NCBI GenBank assembly: GCA_963682175.1
Contig: OY821771.1
Coordinates: forward strand, 41,498,201 to 41,562,200
From: Triglochin maritima
Lineage: Eukaryota > Streptophyta > Magnoliopsida > Alismatales > Juncaginaceae
Direction: 5' to 3'
Length of the DNA: 64,000 nucleotides
Shown here: piece after piece, positions 35,561 through 46,996 of the stretch
Position numbering within the stretch: the first letter of the stretch is position 1
Layout: each line of letters begins with the position of its first letter
Made by a program: the position numbers and the translations under genes
The notes under the pieces: generated by a model
What the model was told of the DNA's origin: nothing
The model's database searches: none
Seen by the model: only the letters and a program-made list of their open reading frames with translations

Positions 35561-36848
35561 TATTGTCGCATTTCACGATTATGAAATATGGCAAATGGAT
35601 GTCAAAACGGCGTTCCTGAATGGGAACTTGGAGGAGGATGTGTATATGGTACAACCTCAAGGTTTTGAAGATCCAAAGAATAGTGAGAAGGTATGCAAGC
35701 TTCAAAGATCCATTTATGGATTGAAGGAAGCATCAAGGAGTTGGAACAAACGCTTTGACGAGGAAGTGAAAAAGCTTCACTTCATTCAAAGTAAGGAAGA
35801 ACCTTGTGTATACAATAAGGTTAGTGGGAGCCATGTAGTATTCCTAATCCTATATGTCGATGACATATTGCTTATGGGCAATCATATTCCTTTGCTTGAG
35901 CAAACGAGAAGTTCATTGAAATCTGCATTTTCAATGAAAGATATGGGTGAGGCTCAATACATCTTGGGAATCAAGATATATCGAGATAGATCCCGTAGAC
36001 TCATTGGCCTCAGTCAACGTGCATACATTGACAAGGTCTTGGAAAGGTTCAAGATGAACAACTCCAAAAGGGGCAGTGTGCCAATGAGTATGGGTGTGCA
36101 ACTCAAGAAGTCTCAACGTGCGCAATCACGTAAGGACTTAGAGTACATGAAGGATGTCCCTTATGCTTCGGCAATTGGGTCGATCATGTACGCGATGACT
36201 TGCACAAGACCCGATGTCTCGTATGCTCTAAGTGTGACAAGTCGTCACCAATCCAACGCAGGTCCTGAGCATTGGACTGCGGTCAAGAATATCCTGAAGT
36301 ACCTTAACCGGACTAAGGATAAGATTCTTGTTTATGGAGGACAAAGGGAATTGATAGCTAAAGGTTACTCGGATGCGAGTTTCATGAGTGATCCAGACGA
36401 TAGAAGGTCGCAATCAGGATACGTCTTCCTTCTGAATGGTGGAGCTGTGAGTTGGCGTAGTTGGAAGCAAAGCACTACTTCCGACTCAACCACTGCTTCC
36501 GAAGTGATGGTTGTCGCTGAAGTGAGCAAGGAAGGCGTGTGGATTAAGAAGTTCCTTGAAGAGCTTGGAGTAGTTCCCTCGAGCGAGGGACCAATAGAGC
36601 TATTTTGCGACAATAGTGCATCTATCTCGCAAATCAAGGATCCCAAATCACACCACAAAGTGAAGTACATGGATCGTAAGTACTTCGTGACGCGTGACCT
36701 CATCGACGAAGGCAAAATAAATCTGTTATGGGTGGACACCAACAGCAACACAGCTGATCCATTCACAAAACCCTTATCCCAAGCCAAGGGCGAAATGCAT
36801 TTCGAGTCCATGGGATTGAGGAACCATGTAGATTGGCTTGATGATTGA
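35561..36848 (+). pseudogene. Copia pol, 3' part (reverse transcriptase and RNase H)
   Basis: Continuation of the copia polyprotein after the nested element. The segment has WQMDVKTAFLNGNLEEDVYM, the catalytic LYVDDILLMGN near 35860, MYAMTCTRPDVSYAL and the RNase H start YSDASFMSDPDDRRSQSGYV, ending with a stop at 36846-36848. No internal stop is seen in this part. It is separated from the start of RT by 4.9 kb, so it cannot form a normal product. The first Met (35595) is internal and not a true start. Confidence 0.88.
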
Positions 36849-36919
36849 TATGTAATGGGGTTTACCCTAGTTATTATTGTTTTATGCATTGAGTATGTAT
36901 GAGAAAGAAAACTTTAATA

Positions 36920-36932
36920 ACAAGTGGGAGAT
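36920..36932 (+). other. Polypurine tract of the copia element
   Basis: CAAGTGGGAGAT directly before the 3' LTR (TGAAGGG), the usual copia plus-strand primer. Confidence 0.75.
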
Positions 36933-39050
36933 TGAAGGGAATGTGTTCTAAAAGTTTTACTTTTAAATGTCAATTATTATGAATTGAATGAGAAATCATT
37001 TTGTTCCTTGTTTATGTTATTCGTCTTTTAGAAGTGTTAAGGAAGAGGCTCTTGGTCCTTAACCGTAGAGCTCTAAAAGATATTGGTTTACATAAAACAA
37101 AAGATATTCGCAATCATGGTAATTAACATGGAACATTAATTACCGAGTTAAGATTGTCGTGTTGGTCATAAATCATTGTAGCTCTACAAGTGAGTGACGA
37201 CACGGGTATGCAAAAGAGGAAAATATTACTTTTGTATACTGAATAGACCTAATAAGTAAAATATTATAGAAATGTGTTTCTGTGTCATTAATATTTTACT
37301 GTGTCTTTGGTCCTTTGATATGAGACTTATATCTAATCACTTAAGGAATACTTAATTAGATCAGTGTCTTGAACTATCGATCAGTGTAGTGTAACGGCAT
37401 TGGTTGGTTAAGTATAACTTTCGTTGGAGAAGATAGTTAGTCAAAAGATTATCATTGCCCCTCTTAATTGAGTGATGATATTAGTGGGCCCCTTGATAAA
37501 GCAAAGTTATAACGTGCACAATGTGATTTGAGTTAAGTCACATATTTATAACTAGCTTAAAGAGATCAAGAAATGAATACTAATACAAAGATGACACAAT
37601 ACTACTTTGTGTGTATTCTTAATATCATGAGGCAAGGGACGGACACAAGTGGTGCACTCCATCACTAAATGGATCGGGTTTTGGTTCGAATGGAATTAAG
37701 ACATCTAACTAATTGAGAGCTATAATGTGTAGCTAGATACCGCTTATAGCTTGTGATATTAAACTCTTAATATCACTGCCAACTTAGTTTAGATCCTCCC
37801 ATAGGTCACACCGCAAAAACAGTGAAACAAGAAGCTTGATTTTTGGTTCATATGATGTGTCGGGTTTCTCATAGAAAATATGACACATGTGGTGAACAAG
37901 TAAAATCAATTATGTTGTACATAAACATAATTAGAGTCATGATAAATTCATATGAGATGCATATATTATGGGGTGCAATAATTTATTGTTGCATAGGATA
38001 ATACATTGCATAAGTTGTGAATTTGCTAAAACCCCCTTAAGTTCAAATTTTGCTGGAAATAAATCCAAAATTTGAAATAGGCAAAATCGGGTAGAAGTTT
38101 GGTAATCCGTTATGGTTCGGTCGACCGAAGGATCTATGGATCGGTCAACCGAACATGGAACGGATAATCATAATTGATTGACCGAACTTGACCAAAGTGC
38201 CTGGAACTTTGGTACGGTGTACCGAACTAGAAACGGTCGACCGAACAATGTCAAGTTCCGATATTTTCGGTTAACCGAATAGCACTCGGTCTTGGACGAG
38301 AATTAGTCCGATCGGTTAAGGAGAATTTTTCTCCTTAAGATTCGGTCATCCGTCACGTACTCGGTTAAACGATCGTGACAAATTCGGTTAACCGAGTGGG
38401 ACTCGGTAAACCGAGCAGCGGTCGATTTTCTGCCTTTGATTATTAAGAGATTAATTTGATCGATGGTTGGATTAGCTCCAAATTTAGTCAAACGTTTTGT
38501 GGGTGCATATAATGCATTATGGAATTAGTTTGTGAGAGAAATTGTCATAAAACCGTGGCTTAAGAATAGCCATGATTAAGAGTAAGATTGGAACCTATAA
38601 ATAGGTCCTTATTCTCCCTAATTGGGTTACACAATTCAGAAATTATTTTCTCTCCTAATTCACTACTAAAACCCACGAAAATTCTCTTAGTTTTCTAAGT
38701 CTTTGGAAGGAGAAATCTCAGAGGCTAAGGAAGGGGTTTGTAGCTAGATTCTAAGCTTGTTTGGAGATTGATTGGCTAGCTCCTTTCTCTCCAACCTTGT
38801 TTAGGGTTTCGGTGAACACTCGGAGACATCCGGCGCAACGGGAAGCGACGATCATCTTCCCAACAAGAAGTTTTAGAGAACTTCTAGGTATGAATTTCGG
38901 TCCCTTGTGTTTGTTTTAATAAGTTTTTGAAACTAGTTGTTAAAACAAACTGATGCATGCATAAATAAATCGAAGAAAAATTGTAATAGATCCTTATTAT
39001 ACATGAAAATTCGAAAAATATATATGTATAATTAAACATGAAATCCTACA
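36933..39050 (+). repeat. 3' LTR of the copia element
   Basis: 2118 bp, matches the 5' LTR to about 99% by eye, with small indels such as an added G in TATGACACATG. Followed by AGATC. Confidence 0.92.
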
Positions 39051-39324
39051 AGATCACCACTGAGGTAGAGAAAAAGAGTGAGCAACGAGAGTGTGAGAGA
39101 GATGTGAGAGAGAGAGAGAAACTCACCTCTAAATATCTCCCCAACCTTCAATCTCCACCATCCATTCCAATCCATCCATCTCCACCACCCATTCCAACCA
39201 TCCATCTCCACCACTCATCTCATCCACAAACCATCTCAACCCCTCATCCAACCATCTTCCATCTCCCCTAATCACCCCCTAAACAACAACAAAAACACAA
39301 TTAGGATTAGGATAGAATCCTACA
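39051..39324 (-). repeat. 3' LTR of the Tekay-type element, inner piece
   Basis: Continues the LTR interrupted at 24207; ends TCCTACA next to the polypurine tract. The sequence matches 45992-46266 in the other LTR. Confidence 0.88.
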
Positions 39325-39359
39325 ATCCACCCTCCTAAAAGAATTTCGTCCTCGAAATT
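39325..39359 (-). other. Polypurine tract of the Tekay-type element
   Basis: On the minus strand GAGGACGAAATTCTTTTAGG is followed by AGGGTGGAT directly before the 3' LTR, the Tekay/Del signature. Confidence 0.82.
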
Positions 39360-42300
39360 AAGGCCGAAGCTCACCAAACAACTCCGGGAACTCCTTCCGG
39401 ACCTCCTCCTCAATCTTCCAAGTGGCCTCTCGCTCACTGTGGTGCTGCCATCTGACCTTCACTATCGGAATGGTCTTCCTCCTCAACTGATGCTCCATCT
39501 GATCCACAATCTCCACCGGTCTCTCCTCAAGAGACAAATCCTGACGGATCTCTGGAACCTCCAACTGAATCACGTGAGAATGATCTGTTACGTACTTCCT
39601 CAACATCGAAACATGGAAGACGTTGTGAAGACCAGAAAACTGCGGCGGCAGCGCTATCCTGTAGGCAACCTCTTCAACCCGATCGAGGATCTCAAACGGT
39701 CCAACATACCTCGGACTGAGCTTCCCCTTCTTCCCGAACCTCATCACTCCACGAGATGGTGAAATCTTCAGGAAGACGTGGTCACCTACCTCAAACCTCA
39801 GCTCTCGCCTACACCTATCAGCGTAACTCTTCTGCCTGCTCTGAGCAGTCGCTAGCCTCTGCCTGATCACATCCACCTTCTCAGCATACATCTGCACAAT
39901 CTCAGGGCCAACTAGCTGTCTCTCGCCTACATCACTCCAGCATACCGGTGATCTACATGTCCTCCCGTACAGGGCCTCGTATGGTGCCATCCCAATGCTC
40001 GAATGGTAGTTGTTGTTGTAGGCGAACTCGATCAACGGAAAATGCTCGTCCCAATGACGTGCCCAATCCAGGGTACACGCTCGCAACATATCCTCTAGCG
40101 TCTGGATGGTCCTTTTAGACTGATCGTCTGTCTACGGATGAAATGTCGTACTGAACTTCAACCGAGTCCCCAAAGTCTGCTGCAAACTCCCCCAGAATCT
40201 GGGAGTGAACCTCGGATCTCGATCCGAAATAATACTCACGGGCACTCCATGAAGTCTGACAATCTCCTCAATGTACAACCTAGTTAGACCCTCCAGAGGT
40301 AAAGTGGTCCGAATAGCTAAGAAGTGCGCCGACTTGGTCAGTCGATCGACTATAACCCAAATCGCGTCATGGCATCCTCTCGTCCGCGGCAGACCGGTGA
40401 CAAAATCCATCGTCACGTGCTCCCACTTCCACTCTGGAAGCTCGATCCTCTGCATCGGCCCTGCAAGTCTCTGGTGCTCAATCTTCACCTGTTGACAAAT
40501 CAGACATCTGTCAACGAACTCTGCGATCTCCGCCTTCATCCTCTTCCACCAGAAATTCCTCTGAAGATCCTTATACATCTTCGTGCTGCCCGGGTGGATC
40601 GAATAACGGGATCTGTGTGCCTCCTCCAGAATGTCCTTCCTCAGATCTCCTCCTTTTGGCACCCAGACACGACCTCTGAACCTCAGCCCTCCATCAACTC
40701 CAATACTGAAATCTGACCCATCTCTGGCAGCTAGCTGTAGCAACCCAGCTAACTCATCATTAGCACTCTGAGCCTGAACAATACTCGAGACAAACTGAGG
40801 CTCCACTCTCAGCCCGACAATCACTGCACCTCGTGACTCATCGGTGAATGGTCTCCACTCGGTCAACGCCTCGAGCAGCTTCCACTCCTCGATACACAAA
40901 CCTGCCGCGGCAACCTCCACCTTCCTGCTCAAAGCATCAACAACTGAATTTGCCTTCCCCGGATGGTACGAGATGGTGAAATCATAATCCTTAATCAGCT
41001 CGAGCCATCTACGTTGCCTCATATTCAGCTCCTTCTACGAAAATAGGTACTTCAGGCTCTGATGGTCCGTGAACACCTCGAATCGCTCGCCATACAAGTA
41101 ATGCCTCCATGTCTTCAAGGCGTGCACCACTGCCGCCAACTCCAAATCATGAGTGGAGTAGTTCCTCTCGTGCACCTTTAGATGTCTCGAAGCATATGCA
41201 ACCACCTGCCCGTGCTGCATGAGTACGCATCCCAGTCCAACGCCTGACGCGTCACTATAAATCACAAATCCACCACTGCCACTGGGAAGTGTCAGAACTG
41301 GAGCAGTCGTCAGCCGACTCTTCAGTTCCTGGAAATTGTCCTCGTACTTCTGGGACCACACGAACTCGACGCCCTTCCGCGTCAGAGCCGTCAACGGCGA
41401 AGCCAACCTCGAGAAATCCTGGATAAAACGGCGATAATAACCTGCCAGACCAACAAAGCTCCTGACCTCCGCCACACTCGTCGGGGCCCTCCACTGCGTA
41501 ACGGCCTCAACCTTCGCTAGATCTACTGAAATCCCCTCTCCTGATATGATGTGCCCCAGAAAGGCGACACTGCTTAGCCAGAACTCGCACTTTGGAAACT
41601 TGGTATACAACTGATGATCCCTCAAAATGCCAAGTATAACTCTCAAGTGCTCTCGATACTGCTCCACATCTGGCGAGTAGACCAAAATATCATCCACGAA
41701 GACAATCACAAACCGATCGAGGTACTGACTGAATGTCCGGTTCATCAAATCCATAAACGTTGCAGGCACGTTCGTCAACCCGAACGACATCACCAAAAAC
41801 TCGTAATGCCCGTACCTCGTTCTGAAAGCTGTCTTCTGCACATCTGCCTCTCTGATCCTCAACTGATGATAACCGGATCGCAAATCAATCTTCGAGAACA
41901 CCTGCGCTGACTGCAACTGGTCAAACAGACCCTCGATCCTGGGCAAGGGATACCAATTCCTGACGGTAACCTTGTTCAACATCCTGTAGTCAATACACAT
42001 CCGCAACGATCCATCCTTCTTCTTCACGAAGAGTACCGGCGCTCCCCAAGGCGAGACACTGGCGCGGATAAACCCCGTATCCATCAGATCCTGCAACTGC
42101 TTCTTCAGCTCTGCCAGCTCAACAGGTGCCATCCGATACGGCGCCTTTGACTGCGGCGTAGTCCCAGCTACCAAATCAATCCCAAACTCAATCTCTTTCT
42201 GAGGCGGCAACCCGGAGACATCATCTGCAAAGACCTCTGGAAACTCCCGGACTATCTCGATGTCCTCCAATCTCCTCGCCTCTGGATCTGGAACTACCAA

Positions 42301-42712
42301 AGTGGCCACGAAAGCTCTGCAACCCTGCTGCAACAACTTTCTGTGCCCTCACTGCCGAGACAACCACTCTGCCTCCTCTATCCTTCGTCCCCCTGATCAG
42401 CACATCGGGTAGACCCTTCCTCGGGATCAGAATCTTCTTCTCCCGGCACAACACTCGCACATCGTACTGGGATAGTCAATCCATCCCTAGTATGACGTCG
42501 AAGTCCTCCATCAGCAACAAGATCAGGTCAACCGGAAACTCCTGATCATCTGACACAATCGTGGTGCTGGGAAGGAAGCTCCCCACAATGCCCACCAGAC
42601 CCAATGGTGTGCTGACTTCCAACGTGGCAGTCAACATCGCAGGGGTACGGCCCAACACACTCGCAAATCGCTCCGAGATGAACGAGTGTGTGGCCCCACA
42701 ATTAAACAGCAC
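39358..42712 (-). pseudogene. Tekay-type pol (protease, RT, RNase H, integrase, chromodomain)
   Basis: Minus-strand frames in order. Protease at 42712-42476 has its active site reading FNCGATHSF, with Asn where Asp is needed. RT and RNase H (42336-41035) include the catalytic [12 protein letters not shown]. Then come the RNase H end and integrase zinc region and core (41022-40132), and the integrase C terminus with a chromodomain-like end (40089-39358; IVKVRWQHHSEREATWKIEE). In-frame stops fall at 42476-42478 (TGA), 41035-41037 (TAG) and 40132-40134 (TAG), and the frame shifts once near 42340. Each stop sits at a position where related elements have Trp or Gln, as expected from C-to-T or G-to-A change. 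The chromodomain is the basis for calling it a chromovirus; such domains target insertion to chromatin. Not functional as it stands. Confidence 0.88.
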
Positions 42713-42721
42713 TCTCGCACT

Positions 42722-43804
42722 CTACCCAGCAACAAAGAGTGTACCTTCCACCACCGTGCTGGCGTCTCTCGCCTCATCCGCTTGGATGGTAAAGACCCGT
42801 CCAGTCCTCTGACCCTGCTGTGGCGGCGCAAAAGGTCGGCGACCTCCGCCTTTGCCTGTTGCTGGCGGCCCTGAATGCCTACTGGACCCACCTGGCCCGC
42901 TCGGACAATGTCGTACAAAGTGGCCTGACTTGCCACACCCGTGACAAACCCCACGACCCCAACACTCTCCGGAATGAACTCTGCCACAACCTCTGCACGC
43001 CTCAGGCTGGCGTGGCCCACCTCCTCCGATCCGGGGCCTATTGCCCGGGTTCCCTGCTAGCGGAGCACCCGGATGTCCACTGACCTTCCCCGGTGCTCTC
43101 TTGGCCTCAACATAATTCTGCTGGTAATCCTGATCGATGATCGTCGCAAACCACACGGCATCGGCCAACGTCTGTGGCATACTGTATGTCACCTGAGTAC
43201 GGAGGTGCTTCCTCAGCCCCCGTATGAACCTCCTCGCCCTTTGCAGCGGCGTCACGCAAATCTCCGGACAGTAACGCTCCAACGCGTTGAACCTCCGGGT
43301 ATACTCAGCCAGGGTTGCCTCTCCCTGCTCGAGAGTCATAAACTCCTCTCGCCTCCCATCTCTGACATGCTCAAGGAAATACTGCTCGTTGAACTCCCGT
43401 AGGAATTCCTCCCAGCTGATCTCCGTCGTGCCCTCAAACACCACTGCAAATGTGGTCCTCCACCAGTTGGACGCGTCTCCGCCCAACACATAAGCTGTCA
43501 AGCATGTCTGCCTCTCAGGCGGGCACTCAATCGCCTGCAGGATCTCCTGAATTTTCAGGACCCAATCCTCCGCAGCCTCAGACTCTCCTCTACCGTCAAA
43601 GGTAGGCGGGTGCTGTCTCATAAAGCGGTCGAGCATCGCTCCTGCCGCTGCTGGCTCTTCTCTGCCTGACTGGTGATCCAACATCGCTCCCAGTCGTCCC
43701 ACCGTGTCATAGAGCATCCGCCGCTCCTCAGATCAGTCCGTACTCCCAGTATCCCCACTGGTGTCACGGTCCCGTGGGGGAGGTCTCACGCGTCTGGGAG
43801 GCAT
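42722..43804 (-). pseudogene. Tekay-type gag with in-frame stops
   Basis: Starts at ATG 43804-43802 (MPPRRVRPPP), like the intact Gag at 17279. A TGA at 43733-43735 (codon 24) replaces the Trp codon present in that copy. After it the frame is open from 43717 (MLYDTVGRLGAMLD) to a TAG at 42722-42724 at the Gag-protease border. The Gag core has HPPTFDG, FLREFNEQYF and MPQTLADAVWFATIID, and one CCHC knuckle, CHGCGKSGHFVRHC. Confidence 0.85.
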
Positions 43805-43910
43805 CTATACACAAAGAAAACAGCACACGTCAAAACCATGAATGCATGAACTAATGCAGACTCTAAAACTCTAAGGGTGGCTTCTTTGGATAAGGACACT
43901 GGAACCGACA

Positions 43911-43922
43911 GCTCTGATACCA
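43911..43922 (-). other. Primer-binding site of the Tekay-type element
   Basis: TGGTATCAGAGC on the minus strand, three bases from the 5' LTR (tRNA-Met). Confidence 0.85.
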
Positions 43923-43925
43923 AGT

Positions 43926-46266
43926 TGTAACATCCTCAACACAGCGGAAAATTTAAAAAATTTATAACACACAATCAACAGAGGATATTACGCAAATACT
44001 GAACACAGGTGCACCAACATATATAATATATATATATGAACATCAAAGTATTTCAAAAGTTGTGATTACATCAAAAAGACTATACAAATGGAAGCAGTAA
44101 TCACTCGACCTCAACTGAGAGAAAGCTGGATCCGGTAACGGTGCTCCTCTCCTCGGTCACCACCCCCTATCGCCGCTCACGGCCTGAAAGTAAACATGCA
44201 ACAATGCCTGAGTTTCCTGAAGAAACCCCGTATGCCAAACTCTAAATACATGAACTGAAAGACGCCCTAACATGCAATTCTACTAAACAAGAAAAGCATC
44301 AAAATAAACAGTTGGGCTCTAGGGCTCTTTCACCCAACCACAACACACACCACGGTCACGGGGCTCCAGGTCTAATCTCAACCAACCACCGTACCACACA
44401 CTCGTCGCCAAGCTGGGCTCCAGGTCTTTTTCAACCAACCGTAGCTACCACGACACGACCAAGGGCTCCAGGTCTTTTTCAACCAACCCAAACGTCTAAG
44501 AGCTCCAGGTCTTTTTCAACCAACTCATACACGCGGTCCCTGCTCAGGCTCCAGGCCTTTTTCAGCCAACCTGAACGCACTACGGAGCTCCAGGTCTTTT
44601 TCAACCAACCCCGCACAGACTAACTGGGCTCCAGGTCTTTTTCAACCAACCGCAGCTCTCACACGGTCACGGTGCTCCAGGTCTTTTTCAACCAACCGCT
44701 GTAACACCACAATTCTAAGCTGGGCCTCAGACCTATTTCAGCCAATCCCAAGCTCACACACGGTTACGGGGCTCCAGGTCTAATCTCAACCAACCACCGC
44801 AACCCTCGTGCACCTATCACACTTGCCGGAAAAACATCGGCACCACAACTCGTCCCACACGGACGACCACCACAACAGCACATCCATAGTGCAAAACTGG
44901 ACACAAACGGTCGACCGAACCAAAAGTCCTGGTCGACCGAATCAAGCAAATACATGGCAATCGCATCGACCGACACTCCATCGGTCGACCGATTCCCACC
45001 CACCGCACTCGTTCGGTCGAACCAAAGTCAAGGGACGGTCGACCGTTTAGATGGTCAACTCCCAGGTTCACAGAACAAAATGACCATTCGGTCGAACGGC
45101 AAAGGGACCCCGTTCGACCGAAAGTCACCAGGGACAAATCTCACAACTCCACAACGAATTCGGTGGAACACCCGAGCACTCTCGGTCGACCGAATCCCAC
45201 CAGGGAATAATCCCTCACTCGCACCACGAATCCGGTCGAACGCCGAGACCTCCTCGGTCTACCGAATTCCACCAGAGTGTTCCCCACGCTCAGCACACAG
45301 GTCCGGTCGACCGAAACTACCTTCGGTCGAACCGACCACTATTCTCACTTAAGTCACGGTCGGACGAAGTCAACGAGCGGTCGACCGTTTGGATGGTCAA
45401 CGCTCCCAACCGACTTAAGACAGTGCACACGGTCGAACGACAAAGGGGACCCGTTCGACCGAATCTCACCAGGCTTGCCTCCCATGCATAATCAGTCGAC
45501 CGCCCCTGGGCATCGTTCGACCGATTTGAGGCAGAACCCAAATTCTCTTCACGAACGGTCGACCATTTGCACAAACCGGTCGACCGATCAGGCAGTGAAA
45601 TTTGTTGCACGTTTACTTGCGACGAGCCGGAAGGCCTACCGTCGACTTCCAAATACTCACACTACTTAAGTGAGCAAGTTGACATACCGGAAGGCTTGAA
45701 GAAGCCTTTGAAGAACCGCGACGACGCCTCCACGAGCACGTCTCCCCAAAACACGATCCGTCGACGAACCTCGCGTCCAAACGACGATCAACACCTCCTC
45801 GACGATCCACACTCACGAATCCACCTCCGTCAATCTCCAACACCCAACCAACCATGACCACAGCAACACGGGTTAGGTTGAGGGAGAGAAAACCAACACA
45901 AAAGGGATGAAAACACACCCCACGCTTCTCACCTTCACCAACCAACCGGAGCCGATCTTCACTTCGCCGGAGGTCACCACCACCACGCCGGAGATCACCA
46001 CTGAGGTAGAGAGAGAGAGAGTGAGCAACGAGAGTGTGAGAGAGATGTAAGAGAGAGAGAAACTCACCTCTAAATATCTCCCCAACCTTCAATCTCCACC
46101 ATCCATTCCAATCCATCCATCTCCACCACCCATTCCAATCCATCCATCTTCACCACTCATCTCATCCCCAAACCATCTCAACCCCTCATCCAACCATCTT
46201 CCATCTCCCCTAATCACTCCCTAAACAACAACAAAAACACAATTAGGATTAGAATAGAATCCTACC
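43926..46266 (-). repeat. 5' LTR of the Tekay-type element, subfamily A
   Basis: 2341 bp; starts TGTAACATCC on the plus strand, ends CCTACC where the relatives have CCTACA, so the terminal base has mutated. It contains the tandem array (about 44310-44810) and the palindrome array (about 44908-45600). It also holds the uninterrupted copia target, AGATC at 45992-45996. Confidence 0.85.
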
Positions 46267-46996
46267 GTTTCCTTTTATTTTTATTTGACCCAATTCTTAT
46301 TGTGTTCAACATTGTACCATATATATATATGTGTGTGTATTAGTTTTTTTCCAAGTTCACAAGCTGGTTCTAACATCCAAATTTTGCAAACGATATTTAA
46401 ATCTAGACGCCTCGGTTCAATATATAATTACACAATTGACACAACGAATGTCATGAAATTGTAAATTTATGGTTGACCTTTTAGCCAATGTCGTCGACTC
46501 ACTGGACTAATGACGAAGTCATGGTTAAAAGTGCAAATAATATTTAGTTGTAGACGCCTCCGCTCAACACATAAATCATTGGCTCAACGAATGACTCAAT
46601 CTATTGTAGATTTCCATCTAATTTTTATCCTCCAACTTTATGCGTGTCACGAACGTACTCATTCTCTCCTATTTTCCTCCTCCAGCTCTTTCTCATGTAT
46701 GCATGATCAAAGTCATCTTGTTCTTGGTCTACTTTTTGTATATTAGATAATGGTAGAAAATAAATTATATATGCTTAGGAATCATGTACTGTAACCACAA
46801 CAACAAAAGAATCTTTCAATCCAAAAACGTATAAAAGAATAATATTCTACAGACAAATTAATTCTTTACTTTGTAAAGTACTTTAATTAGTTAACAATAT
46901 TTACACTTATTATAATACAAGTTGCAACCTGCATTTTTTTCATTTACACAAATACTAATAAATGGTTTATCAAGAAATTCGCAATCAGCTATGTGT
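46267..46996. other. 3' flank of the full CSLA gene
   Basis: AT-rich. Two imperfect copies of a block of about 75 bp, each with TAGACGCCTC and an AACGAATG word, start near 46400 and 46546. No other feature; the CSLA 3' UTR should lie at the right end. Confidence 0.5.

Larger units (their letters stand above)
24208..39050 (+). mobile_element. Ty1/copia retrotransposon with a nested Athila insertion
   Basis: Two LTRs of 2118 bp (24208-26325 and 36933-39050), both TGAAGGGAATG...CCTACA, flanked by AGATC on each side (24203-24207, 39051-39055). The intact LTR of the host element has the uninterrupted site once (AGATC at 45992-45996), which confirms the insertion point. The two LTRs differ at about two dozen positions by eye, roughly 1%, so the insertion is young. 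Gag-pol runs 27823-36848 in copia order (Gag, protease, integrase, reverse transcriptase, RNase H) but is broken by a stop at 29485 and by the 4.9-kb element at 30648-35555. Confidence 0.93.
23304..46266 (-). mobile_element. Tekay-type chromovirus, decayed, split by a copia insertion
   Basis: On the minus strand: 5' LTR 46266-43926, primer-binding site, gag (43804-42722), protease to chromodomain pol (42712-39358), polypurine tract, then 3' LTR in two pieces (39324-39051 and 24207-23304). A 14.8-kb copia element interrupts the 3' LTR, and the outer half of that LTR is missing, replaced by the foldback-like fragment. Gag and pol carry five in-frame stops and one frameshift, so no functional protein is expected. 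With the inserted copia removed the element would be about 8.1 kb. Confidence 0.88.

Noticed and set aside
46261..46271. Target-site duplication for the 23.3-46.3 kb Tekay element
   Set aside because: The opposite LTR end is missing, so no partner site can be compared.
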